A stretch of 64,000 nt of DNA from Celeribacter ethanolicus (GCF_001550095.1 NZ_LRUC01000018.1:218264-282263), one strand, 5' to 3'; counted from the stretch's first letter, positions 50,679 through 60,413 are shown. A program made the numbers and translations. The notes: a model not told the origin generated them from the letters alone.

Positions 50679-51419
50679 TCAGAGCTGTTCGGCCACGTCG
50701 TCCGGCACATCGAAATTGGCCGTGACGGATTGCACATCATCGTCGTCTTCCAGCGTCTCGACGAGGCGCATCAGCTTCTGCGCCGTCTCGAGCCCCACCT
50801 CGGTGCGGTTCTGCGGTTTCCAGATCAGCTTGGACTCCTTGGACTCGCCCAGCACGGCTTCGAGCGCATCGGACACAGCCGCCAGATCGCCATCGACCGT
50901 ATAGATCCAGTGACCTTCCTCGTCGCTTTCCACATCCTCGGCACCGGCCTCGATCGCGGCCATCATCACCGTGTCGGCATCCCCCGCTTCCGGCCCGTAG
51001 ACAATTTCGCCCACGCGGTCGAACATGAAGGACACCGAGCCCGAAGTGCCGAGGTTGCCACCGGCCTTGGTGAAATAGGACCGCACGTTCGAGGCGGTGC
51101 GGTTCACGTTGTCGGTCATGGTCTCGACGATGAAGGCGATGCCTTCCGGGCCATAGCCTTCGTAACGGATCTCGTCATAGCTTTCCGCATCGCCGCCCAT
51201 GGCTTTCTTGATCGCACGGTCGATCACGTCTTTCGGACAAGACGCCGTTTTCGCCGTCTTCACCGCCAGACGCAGACGCGGGTTCTTTTCCGGGTCGGGA
51301 TCGCCCATCTTCGCCGCCACGGTGATCTCCTTGGCGAGCTTGGAAAAGAGTTTGGAGCGGGCCGCGTCCTGGCGTCCTTTACGGTGCTGGATGTTTGCCC
51401 ATTTAGAATGGCCTGCCAT
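50679..51419 (-). CDS. yebC: YebC/PmpR family protein
   Basis: A 246-residue protein of the YebC/TACO1 family: [19 protein letters not shown], then [32 protein letters not shown] and [50 protein letters not shown]. The family has been called a transcriptional regulator, and more recent work links it to translation of proline-rich stretches. The length and all signatures are standard. It is monocistronic. Confidence 0.93.
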   Translation of the reverse strand: MAGHSKWANIQHRKGRQDAARSKLFSKLAKEITVAAKMGDPDPEKNPRLRLAVKTAKTASCPKDVIDRAIKKAMGGDAESYDEIRYEGYGPEGIAFIVETMTDNVNRTASNVRSYFTKAGGNLGTSGSVSFMFDRVGEIVYGPEAGDADTVMMAAIEAGAEDVESDEEGHWIYTVDGDLAAVSDALEAVLGESKESKLIWKPQNRTEVGLETAQKLMRLVETLEDDDDVQSVTANFDVPDDVAEQL

Positions 51420-51556
51420 GTGGCGCCTCCGAAAATGTCGAGTGTGTGAGCTTTCGCGTCTCTATAAAGCAGCGCGCCCCCGACCTGCAAGGCCGCCACA
51501 GGCCTTTGCGCCCGTCTTTCTGATGGTTCAAATACTCAATTCCGCCCGAAATCGCC

Positions 51557-53338
51557 TCAAAGCGGCCAGATCAGCGGAATGACAGCCGAGGCAATAAGCC
51601 CGATGGTGAGGTTCAGCGGAATACCGACCTTCATGTAATCGGTGAATTTATACCCCCCCGGACCATAGACCATGGTGTTGGTCTGATACCCGATCGGCGT
51701 CGCGAAAGAGGCCGAAGCCGCGACCATCACGGCCACAACGAGGCCGCGCGGATCAAGCCCCATCGAATTCGCGAGCCCGATCGCGATCGGCGTCACCACC
51801 ACGGCCACCGCGTTGTTCGACACCAGTTCGGTCAGGAAAGAGGTCATCAGGAAGATGGCCCAGACCACGAAGAACACCGGCAAACCATCGAGCAGAGGCG
51901 CGATCACATTCACGATCATCTCCACCGCACCCGAGGCATCGAGTGCCGCACCGACCGCGAGCATGGCGAAGATAAGCGCGAGCAAGCGCCCCTCGACAAA
52001 GGAAAACGCCTCATCCGCGTCGATGCAGCGGGTGACCAGAACCACCGCGACGGCAATCACCGAAAGCATCAGGATCGGTGCCACGCCAAGCGCGGCCAGC
52101 AACACGATGGAGAACATCGCCGCAAGGGCAATCGGCGCGTGGCTGCGATGATAGGCGCGCTCGGTCGGTTTCGACACATCGCCCATGTCCATATCGGTCG
52201 CGAGGCGCTGAATATCCGCCGGTGCGCCCTCGAGCAGAAGCGTGTCGCCGACGCGCACCACGAGGTCCTGGATCTGCTGGCCGAGGTTCTGGTTTCGGCG
52301 GTGCACCGCGAGCACATAGACGCCATAGCGACGCCGCAGACGCATCGAGGACAGCGACCGCCCGACCATCTTGCAGCCCGGCGTGATCAGCACCTCCATC
52401 GTGGTGGTCTCGACCGCCGACACCTGATCGACGCGCTTGAGAGATTTGTTGCGTTGCAGGCTCAGAAGCTCGGTGATCTTCGAGCGCAGCACGATCCGGT
52501 CCCCGACCTCGAGCGTCAGCCCGTCGAGTTCATGTCGGTAGGATTTGTCGCCGCGAATGACGTCGATCAGACGCACACCCTCGCGTTTGAAAAGCTGCAC
52601 ACCGAGAACCTCGCGCCCGACCAGGTTGGACTCGGGCGGGATTACCGCCTCGGTGAAGAATTTCATCTTCGCCCGGTTCGACGACAGCATCGCCGCCAGA
52701 CTGTCGCGATTGGGCAAGAGATGCCGTCCGAACAGCGCCAGATAGAGCATCCCCCATGCCGTCACCACCAGCCCGATGGGCGCAATCTCGAAAATCGTGA
52801 AGGGCGCCATGCCCTGCGCCCGGGCCACACCGTCGACCAGCAGGTTGGTCGAGGTCCCCAGAAGCGTGATCGTGCCCCCCATGATCGCAGAATAACTCAG
52901 CGGGATCAGAAGCTTGGAGGGCGCAATGCCAAGCTTGCCGGAGAGCTGCACGAAGACCGGGATCATCACCACCACGACCGGCGTATTGGCGACAAAGGCC
53001 GAGAGCACCACCACCACGGCCAGCAACATGGCAATGGCCACGGAGGGATGGGTCTCGGCATAATTCCCGGCCTGACGGGTGAACCATTCGAGCCCCCCGG
53101 TGCGCACCAGCGCCCCCATGACGATGAACATCGCGGCGATGGTCCAGGGCGCAGGGTTCGACAGGACCTTGAGCCCCGCATCATAAGGCAGGATGCCCAG
53201 AACGATCATCAGGGCCGCCCCCGTGATCGCCACAACCTCCGTCGGGAAGATCTCGCGCACGAACATGGCGAACATGAGGCTCACGACGACAAGCGCAAGC
53301 ACCGCCTCGGTCGTCTGGCTGAAATGAAACAGTTCCAT
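51557..53338 (-). CDS. SLC13/DASS-type permease with two TrkA-C domains
   Basis: A 593-residue inner-membrane transporter. The N-half has helices with FVREIFPTEVVAITGAALMI, FVANTPVVVVMIPVF and SYSAIMGGTITLLGTSTNLLVDG (the NTxxT-like substrate motif). Two RCK/TrkA-C domains (about 205-290 and 295-375, LEVGDRIVLRSKITELL and VRVGDTLLLEGAPADIQRL) follow, then further helices with TELVSNNAVAVVVTPIAIGLA and SFATPIGYQTNTMVYGPGGYKFTDYMKVG. Relatives carry sulfate, C4-dicarboxylates or similar anions. The start is ATG 53338. The substrate is unknown. Confidence 0.88.
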   Translation of the reverse strand: MELFHFSQTTEAVLALVVVSLMFAMFVREIFPTEVVAITGAALMIVLGILPYDAGLKVLSNPAPWTIAAMFIVMGALVRTGGLEWFTRQAGNYAETHPSVAIAMLLAVVVVLSAFVANTPVVVVMIPVFVQLSGKLGIAPSKLLIPLSYSAIMGGTITLLGTSTNLLVDGVARAQGMAPFTIFEIAPIGLVVTAWGMLYLALFGRHLLPNRDSLAAMLSSNRAKMKFFTEAVIPPESNLVGREVLGVQLFKREGVRLIDVIRGDKSYRHELDGLTLEVGDRIVLRSKITELLSLQRNKSLKRVDQVSAVETTTMEVLITPGCKMVGRSLSSMRLRRRYGVYVLAVHRRNQNLGQQIQDLVVRVGDTLLLEGAPADIQRLATDMDMGDVSKPTERAYHRSHAPIALAAMFSIVLLAALGVAPILMLSVIAVAVVLVTRCIDADEAFSFVEGRLLALIFAMLAVGAALDASGAVEMIVNVIAPLLDGLPVFFVVWAIFLMTSFLTELVSNNAVAVVVTPIAIGLANSMGLDPRGLVVAVMVAASASFATPIGYQTNTMVYGPGGYKFTDYMKVGIPLNLTIGLIASAVIPLIWPL

Positions 53339-53475
53339 GGGGCCCCGTGCGCTGTGGTCTTCGGCACCAATATGCCCGCCCAGCCCACCGGGGCACAAGC
53401 GTCAAAACGCCTCGTCCAAGGACGGAAATTCCGGCCAAACAGTCAAAAACGCGAAGAATTTTCCAGAAAACCCGG

Positions 53476-54288
53476 TTACGGTGCACTCTGCTCCAGAGGC
53501 CCGCCGACGCGAATCTGCTTCACGCGCGTGGCCTTGCCGGTGCGATCATCGGTCTCGACATAGACACCCGACAGCGTCGCCTCGCCTTTCGCGGGCTCGA
53601 ACCGCCCCTTGCCCATGCCGGTCACAAACCGGCGCAGCGGCTCGGCCTTGTCCATGCCAATCACCGAATTGTAATCGCCACACATGCCCGCATCAGTCAG
53701 ATAGGCCGTGCCCCCCGGAAGGATCTGCGCGTCGCCCGTGCAGACATGGGTATGGGTACCGACCACGACGGACGCCTTGCCGTCGCAAAAATGCCCCATG
53801 GCCATCTTCTCCGACGTCGCCTCGCAATGCACATCGACCAGAATCGCCTGCACCGCGCCGCCCAGCTTGTGGGTCATGAACACCTGATCCATCGCCGAAA
53901 ACGGATCGTCGAAGGCGCGTTTCATGAACACCTGCCCAAGGATCTGCGCCACGAGGATACGCCGCCCGCGCCGATCCTCAAATATCCGCACCCCGCGCCC
54001 CGGCGCCGTCTTGGCGAAATTGATCGGCCGCACGATGCGGGTTTCGCGTTCGCAAAACTGCATCATGTCCTTCTGGTCGAACGCATGATCGCCCAGCGTC
54101 AAGCAATCGACCTCCGCCGCAAGCAACTCTTTCGCATGATCGCCCGAAAGCCCCATGCCATTGGTCGCATTCTCGCCGTTGACCACGACGAAATCGAGAC
54201 CCCAGTCCTTGCGCAACTGCGGCATGCGCTCCATGACGGCCTTGCGCCCGGCGCTGCCGACAATATCTCCGAGAAACAGGATTTTCAT
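53476..54288 (-). CDS. ymdB: YmdB-type metallophosphoesterase (2',3'-cAMP phosphodiesterase family)
   Basis: A 270-residue cytosolic phosphodiesterase. The dinuclear metal site is drawn from MKILFLGDIVGSAGR, VVVNGENATNGMGLS, LTLGDHAFDQKDM, ILVDVHCEATSEK and VVVGTHTHVCTGDAQILPGGTAYLTDAGM, the signature set of the TIGR00282/YmdB family. The Bacillus member hydrolyses 2',3'-cyclic AMP and affects biofilm formation. The start is ATG 54288. It is 80 bp downstream of the aldolase gene on the same strand. Confidence 0.9.
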   Translation of the reverse strand: MKILFLGDIVGSAGRKAVMERMPQLRKDWGLDFVVVNGENATNGMGLSGDHAKELLAAEVDCLTLGDHAFDQKDMMQFCERETRIVRPINFAKTAPGRGVRIFEDRRGRRILVAQILGQVFMKRAFDDPFSAMDQVFMTHKLGGAVQAILVDVHCEATSEKMAMGHFCDGKASVVVGTHTHVCTGDAQILPGGTAYLTDAGMCGDYNSVIGMDKAEPLRRFVTGMGKGRFEPAKGEATLSGVYVETDDRTGKATRVKQIRVGGPLEQSAP

Positions 54289-54368
54289 GGCGTCAGCCAT
54301 AAGACCCAGCGCGGCCACGCGCAAGACAGCCCGTTTCCTTTGTGCCGGAAATACTCGAAAATGCGCGC

Positions 54369-55139
54369 TCAGACGTCGCGAAACCGGCTCAGAAGCCCCT
54401 GCGACGCCTGCATCATCATCACCGCATCTATCCCCAGAGCGGTAAAGCGCGTGCCCGTCGCGATGGAGCGTTCGAGCAACGTCTCGTCCACCGTCACGAT
54501 CCCAGAAGGCACACCCAGTGCCTTAAGCCGCGCAATCGCCCCTTCGACCGCCGCCTGCACTTCGGGCGCCGCAAGATTGCCCGGATACCCCAGATCGGCG
54601 GCAAGATCGGCCGGGCCGATAAACACCGCATCCACGCCTTCGACCGTGGTAATCTCTTCGAGCGCCTCAAGAGCCGCGCGGGTTTCGATCTGGACGATCA
54701 GGCAAAGCTCGTCCTTCGCCTTCGCGCCATACTCCGCAATCGCGCCGTATCGCCCGGCCCGTGTCGCGCTGTTGTAGCCACGCACGCCTTCGGGGGCGAA
54801 CCGCATGGCGGATACGGCGGCGCGGGCCTCCTCGGCGGAATTGATCATCGGCACCATCAGGGTTTGCGCGCCCTGATCGAGGTGGCGTTTGATCAATGCG
54901 GTGTTAAGTTCACAGACGCGCACCACCGCCGAACAGGCCGGATACCCCGCGACCACCTGAAGGCAGGGGCGCACCTCGGGCACATCGAAGGCACCGTGTT
55001 CACCGTCGATCAGCACCCAGTCATAGCCCGCTGCGGCCAGAAGCTCCGTCATGTCCGGCCCGCCGAAGGTCTGCCAGACACCCCATTGCTGCCGCCCCTC
55101 CTTGAGGGCCTGTTTGAACCGATTTACGGGAAGTTCCAT
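54369..55139 (-). CDS. HpcH/HpaI-family aldolase
   Basis: A 256-residue metal-dependent class-II pyruvate aldolase of the phosphoenolpyruvate/pyruvate TIM-barrel group. Markers are GVWQTFGGPDMTELLAAAGYDWVLIDGEHG (the catalytic His nearby), AVVRVCELNTALIKRHLDQGAQTLMVPMI, LIVQIETRAALEALEEI (the metal-binding Glu) and AVFIGPADLAADLGYPG (the metal-binding Asp). It cleaves or joins 4-hydroxy-2-oxoacids, and the exact substrate is open. The start is ATG 55139; an in-frame TTG upstream is less likely. Confidence 0.87.
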   Translation of the reverse strand: MELPVNRFKQALKEGRQQWGVWQTFGGPDMTELLAAAGYDWVLIDGEHGAFDVPEVRPCLQVVAGYPACSAVVRVCELNTALIKRHLDQGAQTLMVPMINSAEEARAAVSAMRFAPEGVRGYNSATRAGRYGAIAEYGAKAKDELCLIVQIETRAALEALEEITTVEGVDAVFIGPADLAADLGYPGNLAAPEVQAAVEGAIARLKALGVPSGIVTVDETLLERSIATGTRFTALGIDAVMMMQASQGLLSRFRDV

Positions 55140-55175
55140 GGCGTTCTCTTTCAAAAGATGAGCACGTCGCGCGCA

Positions 55176-55742
55176 TTAAAACGTAAGCACTTCGCGCTCG
55201 GTCACAATCGCATCGAGCGGCGCGTCGGTCGGTTCGACCGGCAGGTCCGCCAGCTCCTGCGCCGCATAGACCAGACCGACGGCGAAGACCGGCCCCGAGG
55301 CCCGCAGCTTCTCCAGCGTCCGGTCATAGAAGCCGCCGCCATAGCCCAGCCGGTGCCCCGCCCGGTTGAACGCCAGCATCGGCACGATCACCACTTCCGG
55401 GATTACAGGCTCGGACTGCGCCGGGATCAGCGCGCCGAACGCGCCCTCCACCATCGCACCCTCTGGCGTCCAGCGGTCGAACCGCAAGGGTTGCGCCCTA
55501 GCCTCCACCACCGGCACGGCGACGGGGCCGCGCCCATGCAGAACGCTCATCGCCGGGCGCGGGTCGATCTCGCTGCCCAAAGGCATGTAGCCTGCCGTCA
55601 CCTTGCCTTTATGTGGGGTCAGGAACCCCAGAAGCATCTTGGTTGCCTGATCCGCAGCGCCCAGATCCTGCGCATGCGCCAGATCCCGTGCCGCTTTCGC
55701 CCGTTGGCGCAATTGCGCCTTCACATCCCGAATATCGTTCAC
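55176..55742 (-). CDS. 5-formyltetrahydrofolate cyclo-ligase
   Basis: A 188-residue cytosolic enzyme that converts 5-formyl-THF to 5,10-methenyl-THF with ATP. Markers are VKAQLRQRAKAARDLA, TAGYMPLGSEIDPRPAM, EVVIVPMLAFNRAGHRLGYGGGFYDRTLEKL (the ATP/Mg loop) and PTDAPLDAIVTE. It starts at GTG 55742, whose GTGA overlaps the mgtE stop, so the two genes are translationally coupled. This coupling to a magnesium transporter is unusual but matches the enzyme's Mg-ATP need only loosely. Confidence 0.9.
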   Translation of the reverse strand: MNDIRDVKAQLRQRAKAARDLAHAQDLGAADQATKMLLGFLTPHKGKVTAGYMPLGSEIDPRPAMSVLHGRGPVAVPVVEARAQPLRFDRWTPEGAMVEGAFGALIPAQSEPVIPEVVIVPMLAFNRAGHRLGYGGGFYDRTLEKLRASGPVFAVGLVYAAQELADLPVEPTDAPLDAIVTEREVLTF

Positions 55743-57130
55743 AGCAGCACCACACCGGCCAGCCCGAGAAAGGCAAAGAACCCCACAACATCGGTCACCG
55801 TCGTCACGAACGCCCCCGAAGCCAGAGCCGGATCGACCCCAGCGCGCTCCAGCAGCACCGGCACCCCGATGCCGGCCAGCCCCGCAATCACCAGATTGAT
55901 CACCATGGCCGTACCGATCACCGCGCCCAGCGCCGGAGACCCGAACCAGACGATCCCCACCACCCCCATGATCACGGCAAACACCAAGCCGTTGGCGAGC
56001 CCCACAAGCACCTCGCGTCGGATCACGCGCCAGACGTTCGCGCCGGTAAGATCGCGCGTCGCGATGGCGCGCACGGCCACCGTCAGCGCCTGCGTGCCCG
56101 CATTGCCGCCCATCGAGGCGACGATGGGCATCAGAACCGCCAGAGCCACGAACCGCGCGATCGTATCTTCGAACTGGGCGATCACCATGGAGGCGAGAAT
56201 CGCCGTCACGAGGTTGACCGCCAACCAAGGCAGACGCTGTTTCACCGTGTCGCTCACCCGGTCGGCCAGAGAGCCTTCGCCGACACCGGCGAGGCGCATG
56301 ATGTCCTCTTCGTGTTCCTCATCCAGGACGTTCATCGCGTCGTCGATGGTGATCACCCCCACCACCCTGTCGTTCTCGTCGAGAACCGGGGCAGAGATCA
56401 TGTGATACTGGTTGAACGCATAGGCCACGTCGGTTTCGCTCTCATCGACGCGGAAGGTGCGAAACCCCGGCTCCAGCAATTCGATCAGCGGCTGACTGCG
56501 CGGCGCACCGAGGATCTTGCCGAGCGTCACGTGGCCGACGGGGTGCATCTTCGGATCGGTCAGCACCATGTGGTAGAAATCGTCCGGAAGTTCCTCCGCC
56601 TCGCGCATGAAATCAATCGCCTGCCCGACGGTCCAGTGTTCCGGCCCCATCACGACCTCGCGCTGCATCAGACGACCGGCGGAGAACTCCGGATAGGACA
56701 GGGATTTCTCGACCGCAAGACGATCGACATCCTCGAGGCTCGCGAGAACCGCTTCCTGCGCCTCCTCGTCGAGATCCTCCACCAGGTCGACGACGTCATC
56801 CGATTCCATGTCCCGGACCGCTTCGGCCAGAACTTCGGGCTTGAGGACGTGGATCACCTCGTCGCGGATGCCCTCGTCAAGCTCCGACAGGATCTCCCCA
56901 TCGAATTCCTCGCCATAGAGCAGAATCAGCCGCCGCCGGTCATAGGCGTTCACCTGTTCGAGCATGTCGGCGATGTCGGCCGCGTGCAGCGGCTCCATCA
57001 GCTCGATCAGCTTCGCCCGATCCCCGGTGTCCACCGCAAACAGAATGGCGCTGAGCACCTTGGCGCTCAACGTGTAGCCGTCCTCCTCGAGATCGGCTTC
57101 CTCTTTGATATCCGCGTTGTCTTCGACCAT
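55739..57130 (-). CDS. mgtE: Magnesium transporter MgtE
   Basis: A 463-residue Mg2+ channel/transporter. The N domain (about 20-135) has MEPLHAADIADMLEQVNAYDRRRLILLY. Two CBS domains follow (FSAGRLMQREVVMGPEHWTVGQAI and VDESETDVAYAFNQYHMISAPVLDENDRVVGVITIDD). Five membrane helices close it, with VLMPIVASMGGNAGTQALTVAVRAIATRD, the conserved pore segment. Mg binding to the CBS/N region shuts the pore when magnesium is sufficient. It heads a two-gene unit with the folate cyclo-ligase. Confidence 0.93.
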   Translation of the reverse strand: MVEDNADIKEEADLEEDGYTLSAKVLSAILFAVDTGDRAKLIELMEPLHAADIADMLEQVNAYDRRRLILLYGEEFDGEILSELDEGIRDEVIHVLKPEVLAEAVRDMESDDVVDLVEDLDEEAQEAVLASLEDVDRLAVEKSLSYPEFSAGRLMQREVVMGPEHWTVGQAIDFMREAEELPDDFYHMVLTDPKMHPVGHVTLGKILGAPRSQPLIELLEPGFRTFRVDESETDVAYAFNQYHMISAPVLDENDRVVGVITIDDAMNVLDEEHEEDIMRLAGVGEGSLADRVSDTVKQRLPWLAVNLVTAILASMVIAQFEDTIARFVALAVLMPIVASMGGNAGTQALTVAVRAIATRDLTGANVWRVIRREVLVGLANGLVFAVIMGVVGIVWFGSPALGAVIGTAMVINLVIAGLAGIGVPVLLERAGVDPALASGAFVTTVTDVVGFFAFLGLAGVVLL

Positions 57131-57267
57131 ACCCTGCCCGTTTGCTCGTCACCCCGGACCTTATGACAGCTTCCTTGCGAGAAACAGGGGCAAGATTGAT
57201 TTACCTTGCCTCGCCCAGCGCCTAATCTGCCCTCGAGGTTAAAAGCGGTTAATCAAAAAGGCCCCCG

Positions 57268-58560
57268 ATGGACAAGCTGATTGCAGGACAGGTCGTCACC
57301 TATCACGGCAACCCTTTCGAGATTCCCGCCGAGGAGGCCGTTCAGGTGCTCACGGACGCAGCAATCCTGATCCGGGACGGGCATGTCGTTTCCATCGGCG
57401 GGCGCGATCACATGCGCGCCAAACATCAGGAAGCCGCCTTCTTCGACCACGGTCCGGCGCTGATCGTGCCCGGTTTCATCGACGCCCACGCGCATTATCC
57501 GCAGACCGCCATGATTGCCAGTTGGGGCAAGCGGCTGATCGACTGGCTCAACACCTACACCTTCCCGGAGGAGGCGAAATTCGCCGATCCTGCCTATGCC
57601 CGCGACATCGCCGGGCGCTATCTCGACCTGCTTCTGGCCAACGGCACCACAACGGTCACCTCTTTCTGCACGATCCATCCCGGCTCCGTCGATGCGCTGT
57701 TTGAGGCCGCCGAGGACCGGGGCATGCGGATCGTGGCGGGCAAGACCTGCATGGATCGCGACACCGCCCCCGCATTCCTCCGCGACACGGCAAAGGCAGC
57801 CTATGACGAGAGCAAGGCCCTGATCGGGCGCTGGCACGAAAAAGGCCGTGCCACCTATGCGATCACGCCCCGTTTCTCGCCCACCTCCACGCCCGCGCAA
57901 CTCGACGCTCTGGGTAAGCTCTGGGACGAATACCCTTCCTGCCTGATGCAGACGCATCTCTCCGAACAGCTCGACGAGATCGAATGGGTCAAGGGGCTCT
58001 ACCCGGAGGCGCGCGATTACCTCGACACCTATGAGCAATTCGGGCTGGTGCGCGAAGGCGCGCTGTTCGGTCACGCAATCCATCTGGAGCCACGCGAGAT
58101 CGCGCATCTCAAGGCGATGGATTGTTCGCTGATCCATTGCCCGACATCGAACACCTTCATCGGCTCGGGCCTGTTCGACATGGGCGCGCGCAAGGGCGAA
58201 GGTCTGCGCGTGGGTCTCGCGACCGACACCGGCGGCGGATCGTCCTTCTCCATGCTGCGCACCATGGCGGCGGCCTATGAAATCGGCCAGCTCAGCCACA
58301 CCGCGATCCACCCAGCCCAGCTTTTGTGGCTCGCGACCTATGGCTCCGCCGAGGCGCTTCACATGCAGGATAAAATCGGCTGCATCGCCCCCGGCATGGA
58401 AGCGGATTTCGCGGTGATCGACCTGGCCTCCACCCCCGCCATCGCCCAGCGCGCCATCACCGCCAACACGATCTGGGAAGAGGTCTTCCCGACCATCATG
58501 ATGGGCGACGACCGGGCGATCGTCGCCTCCTATGTCATGGGCGAGCGCGCGGCGGTCTGA
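57268..58560 (+). CDS. guaD: Guanine deaminase
   Basis: A 430-residue amidohydrolase that converts guanine to xanthine. Zinc ligands and active-site motifs are PGFIDAHAHYPQTAMIASWGKRLIDWLNTYTFPEE, LMQTHLSEQLDE, LFGHAIHLEPRE, DCSLIHCPTSNTFIGSGLFD and GLATDTGGGSSFSM. The WLNTYTFPEE stretch is specific to guanine deaminases. The start is ATG 57268. It abuts the CAP-domain gene in convergent orientation (0-bp gap), with an 8-oxoguanine deaminase gene just beyond. Confidence 0.93.
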   Translation: MDKLIAGQVVTYHGNPFEIPAEEAVQVLTDAAILIRDGHVVSIGGRDHMRAKHQEAAFFDHGPALIVPGFIDAHAHYPQTAMIASWGKRLIDWLNTYTFPEEAKFADPAYARDIAGRYLDLLLANGTTTVTSFCTIHPGSVDALFEAAEDRGMRIVAGKTCMDRDTAPAFLRDTAKAAYDESKALIGRWHEKGRATYAITPRFSPTSTPAQLDALGKLWDEYPSCLMQTHLSEQLDEIEWVKGLYPEARDYLDTYEQFGLVREGALFGHAIHLEPREIAHLKAMDCSLIHCPTSNTFIGSGLFDMGARKGEGLRVGLATDTGGGSSFSMLRTMAAAYEIGQLSHTAIHPAQLLWLATYGSAEALHMQDKIGCIAPGMEADFAVIDLASTPAIAQRAITANTIWEEVFPTIMMGDDRAIVASYVMGERAAV

Positions 58561-59061
58561 TCAGCAGCCGCGGGCAAATACCGCCACGCGAATACCACCC
58601 GGCGCGATGCCGATACCGATGTCACGGGCTTTCGGGCTCAGAATATTGGCACGGTGGCCTTGGGACTGCATCCAGCCCTGCACCGCCTGCTGCGCCGTCG
58701 AATAACCGCCCGAGAGGTTCTCGGACACGTAGCAATAGCCATAGCCAGCCGCCCGCACCCGGTCGCCCACAGAGGAACCGTTCTTGCCGGTATGGGAGAA
58801 ATAATTCTGCGCCGCGAGATCGCTGGCGTGCCGTTGTGCCGCCGTGGCAAGTGCGGCGTTGTAACCGAGCGCGCCAAGCCCCTGTTGCGCACGCTCCGCA
58901 TTGATCAGGGCGATGATCTGCGCCTCCTGCTCCAGCGCATGGGGCGCGGCGGTCGTCACAGGGGTGATCTGGCTGAACCCCGCCCCGGTCTCCGGCCCGC
59001 AGGCCATCAGCGCGAGTGCAGCGCACAGTACCACCCCGACACGTCGTTTTCTATGGTTCAT
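58561..59061 (-). CDS. CAP-domain (SCP/PR1-like) lipoprotein
   Basis: A 166-residue protein. The signal has a lipobox (VVLCAALALMACGPE, lipid attachment at the Cys of MAC-G). The CAP domain follows: ALINAERAQQGLGALGYNAALATAAQRHASDLAAQNYFSHTGKNGS, then YCYVSENLSGGYSTAQQAVQGWMQSQGHRANIL and GIGIAPGGIRVAVFARGC. The two His and two Glu residues of the bacterial CAP cavity appear present. The role is unknown; relatives occur widely in bacteria. It starts 11 bp after the deaminase gene on the same strand. Confidence 0.85.
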   Translation of the reverse strand: MNHRKRRVGVVLCAALALMACGPETGAGFSQITPVTTAAPHALEQEAQIIALINAERAQQGLGALGYNAALATAAQRHASDLAAQNYFSHTGKNGSSVGDRVRAAGYGYCYVSENLSGGYSTAQQAVQGWMQSQGHRANILSPKARDIGIGIAPGGIRVAVFARGC

Positions 59062-59072
59062 TCTGGCATCCC

Positions 59073-60413
59073 CTAGTTTCTCAGCCCCAGCGCCAAGGTC
59101 TTTTGCCGCGCCAGTGTCGTGCCCATGTCGATGGTCGTCACCCAACTGTCGGCGACCACATGGCGCCCCTCGACGAACAGGTCTTTCACGATCATCGGCC
59201 CGGCCAGCAACAAGGCCGCCGGGTCCCAGCTCCCGGCCGCTTCCACATCCGACATATCCCAGACCGCGATATCCGCGCGTTTGCCCGGCGCCAGAATACC
59301 AATGTCATCGCGCCCCAACACTTCCGCACCGCCGCGCGTGGCAATTTCCAGCATCTCGAGCGGACTCATCTTGTCGGCACCATAGTACACCCGTTGCAAT
59401 AACATGCCGGTGCGCGCCTCCATGATCAGGTTGCCCATGTCGTTCGAGGCCGACCCATCGACGCCCAAGCCCACTCTGACGCCCGCGTCCCGCATCGGGC
59501 GCACCGGCGCAATGCCCGAGCCCAGACGGCAATTCGAACAGGGGCAATGCGCCACGCCGGTCTTGGTGCGCGCAAACAGCGAGATTTCTTCGCGGTCGAG
59601 CATCACGCAATGGGCATGCCAAACATCCGGCCCAGTCCAGCCCAGCTCTTCGGCATATTGCCCTGGCCGCATGCCAAACTTCTCCAGAGAATAGGCGATA
59701 TCCTCGTCATTCTCGGCCAGATGGGTGTGCAGCATCACGCCCTTGTCGCGGGCCAGAATGGCGCTGTCTCGCATCAGCTCGCGGGAGACGGAAAACGGCG
59801 AACAGGGCGCAACGCCGACGCGGATCATCGCGCCGGCGTTCGGATCGTGAAAGGCGTCGATCACGCGGATGCAATCGTTGAGAATGTCCTCTTCGCGCTC
59901 GACCAAACTGTCGGGCGGCAGCCCGCCAAGGCTCTCGCCGATCGACATAGAGCCACGCGTGGCATGAAGCCTGAGCCCGATGGCGCGCGCCGCCTCGATG
60001 GTATCGTCCAGCCGAGCGCCATTGGGGTAGAGATAAAGGTGATCCGAGGTGGTCGAGCAGCCCGACAGCGCCAGTTCCGCAAGCCCAACCAGGGCCGAGA
60101 TTCGCATATGCTCCGGGCCGAATTTGGCCCAGATCGGGTAAAGCGTCTTGAGCCAGCCGAACAGGAGCGCATCCTGCGCGCCCGGCACTGCCCGCGTGAG
60201 GGTCTGGTAAAGATGGTGGTGGGTGTTGACGAGGCCGGGGGTGACGAGGCACCCGCGCCCATCGAGGATCTGCGCATCGTCATCGTAAAGCCCCTGCCCG
60301 ACCGCTTCGATCACCCCGTCGCGGATGAGAATGTCGCCGCCTTTGATTTCACGCCGGTCGTCGTCCATGGTCAGGACGACATCGGCATTGCGGATCAGGA
60401 AACAATGGTGCAT
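59073..60413 (-). CDS. 8-oxoguanine deaminase (amidohydrolase)
   Basis: A 446-residue zinc amidohydrolase of the TrzF/AtzB group. Motifs are LVTPGLVNTHHHLYQTLTRAVPGAQDALLFGWLKTLYPIWA, SDHLYLYPNGARLDDTIEAA, VMLHTHLAENDEDIAYSLEKFG, DVWHAHCVMLDREEI, GVAHCPCSNCRLGSGIAPVR and VGLGVDGSASND. The CPCSNCRLGSG stretch is typical of characterised 8-oxoguanine deaminases, which convert oxidised guanine to uric acid. The start is ATG 60413 with GGGAGG upstream. A guanine deaminase lies 0.5 kb away on the other strand. Confidence 0.88.
   Translation of the reverse strand: MHHCFLIRNADVVLTMDDDRREIKGGDILIRDGVIEAVGQGLYDDDAQILDGRGCLVTPGLVNTHHHLYQTLTRAVPGAQDALLFGWLKTLYPIWAKFGPEHMRISALVGLAELALSGCSTTSDHLYLYPNGARLDDTIEAARAIGLRLHATRGSMSIGESLGGLPPDSLVEREEDILNDCIRVIDAFHDPNAGAMIRVGVAPCSPFSVSRELMRDSAILARDKGVMLHTHLAENDEDIAYSLEKFGMRPGQYAEELGWTGPDVWHAHCVMLDREEISLFARTKTGVAHCPCSNCRLGSGIAPVRPMRDAGVRVGLGVDGSASNDMGNLIMEARTGMLLQRVYYGADKMSPLEMLEIATRGGAEVLGRDDIGILAPGKRADIAVWDMSDVEAAGSWDPAALLLAGPMIVKDLFVEGRHVVADSWVTTIDMGTTLARQKTLALGLRN

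Noticed and set aside
54342..56405. Plus-strand open frame of about 687 codons
   Set aside because: It runs antisense through the aldolase, cyclo-ligase and part of mgtE, has no family features, and has no ribosome-binding site.
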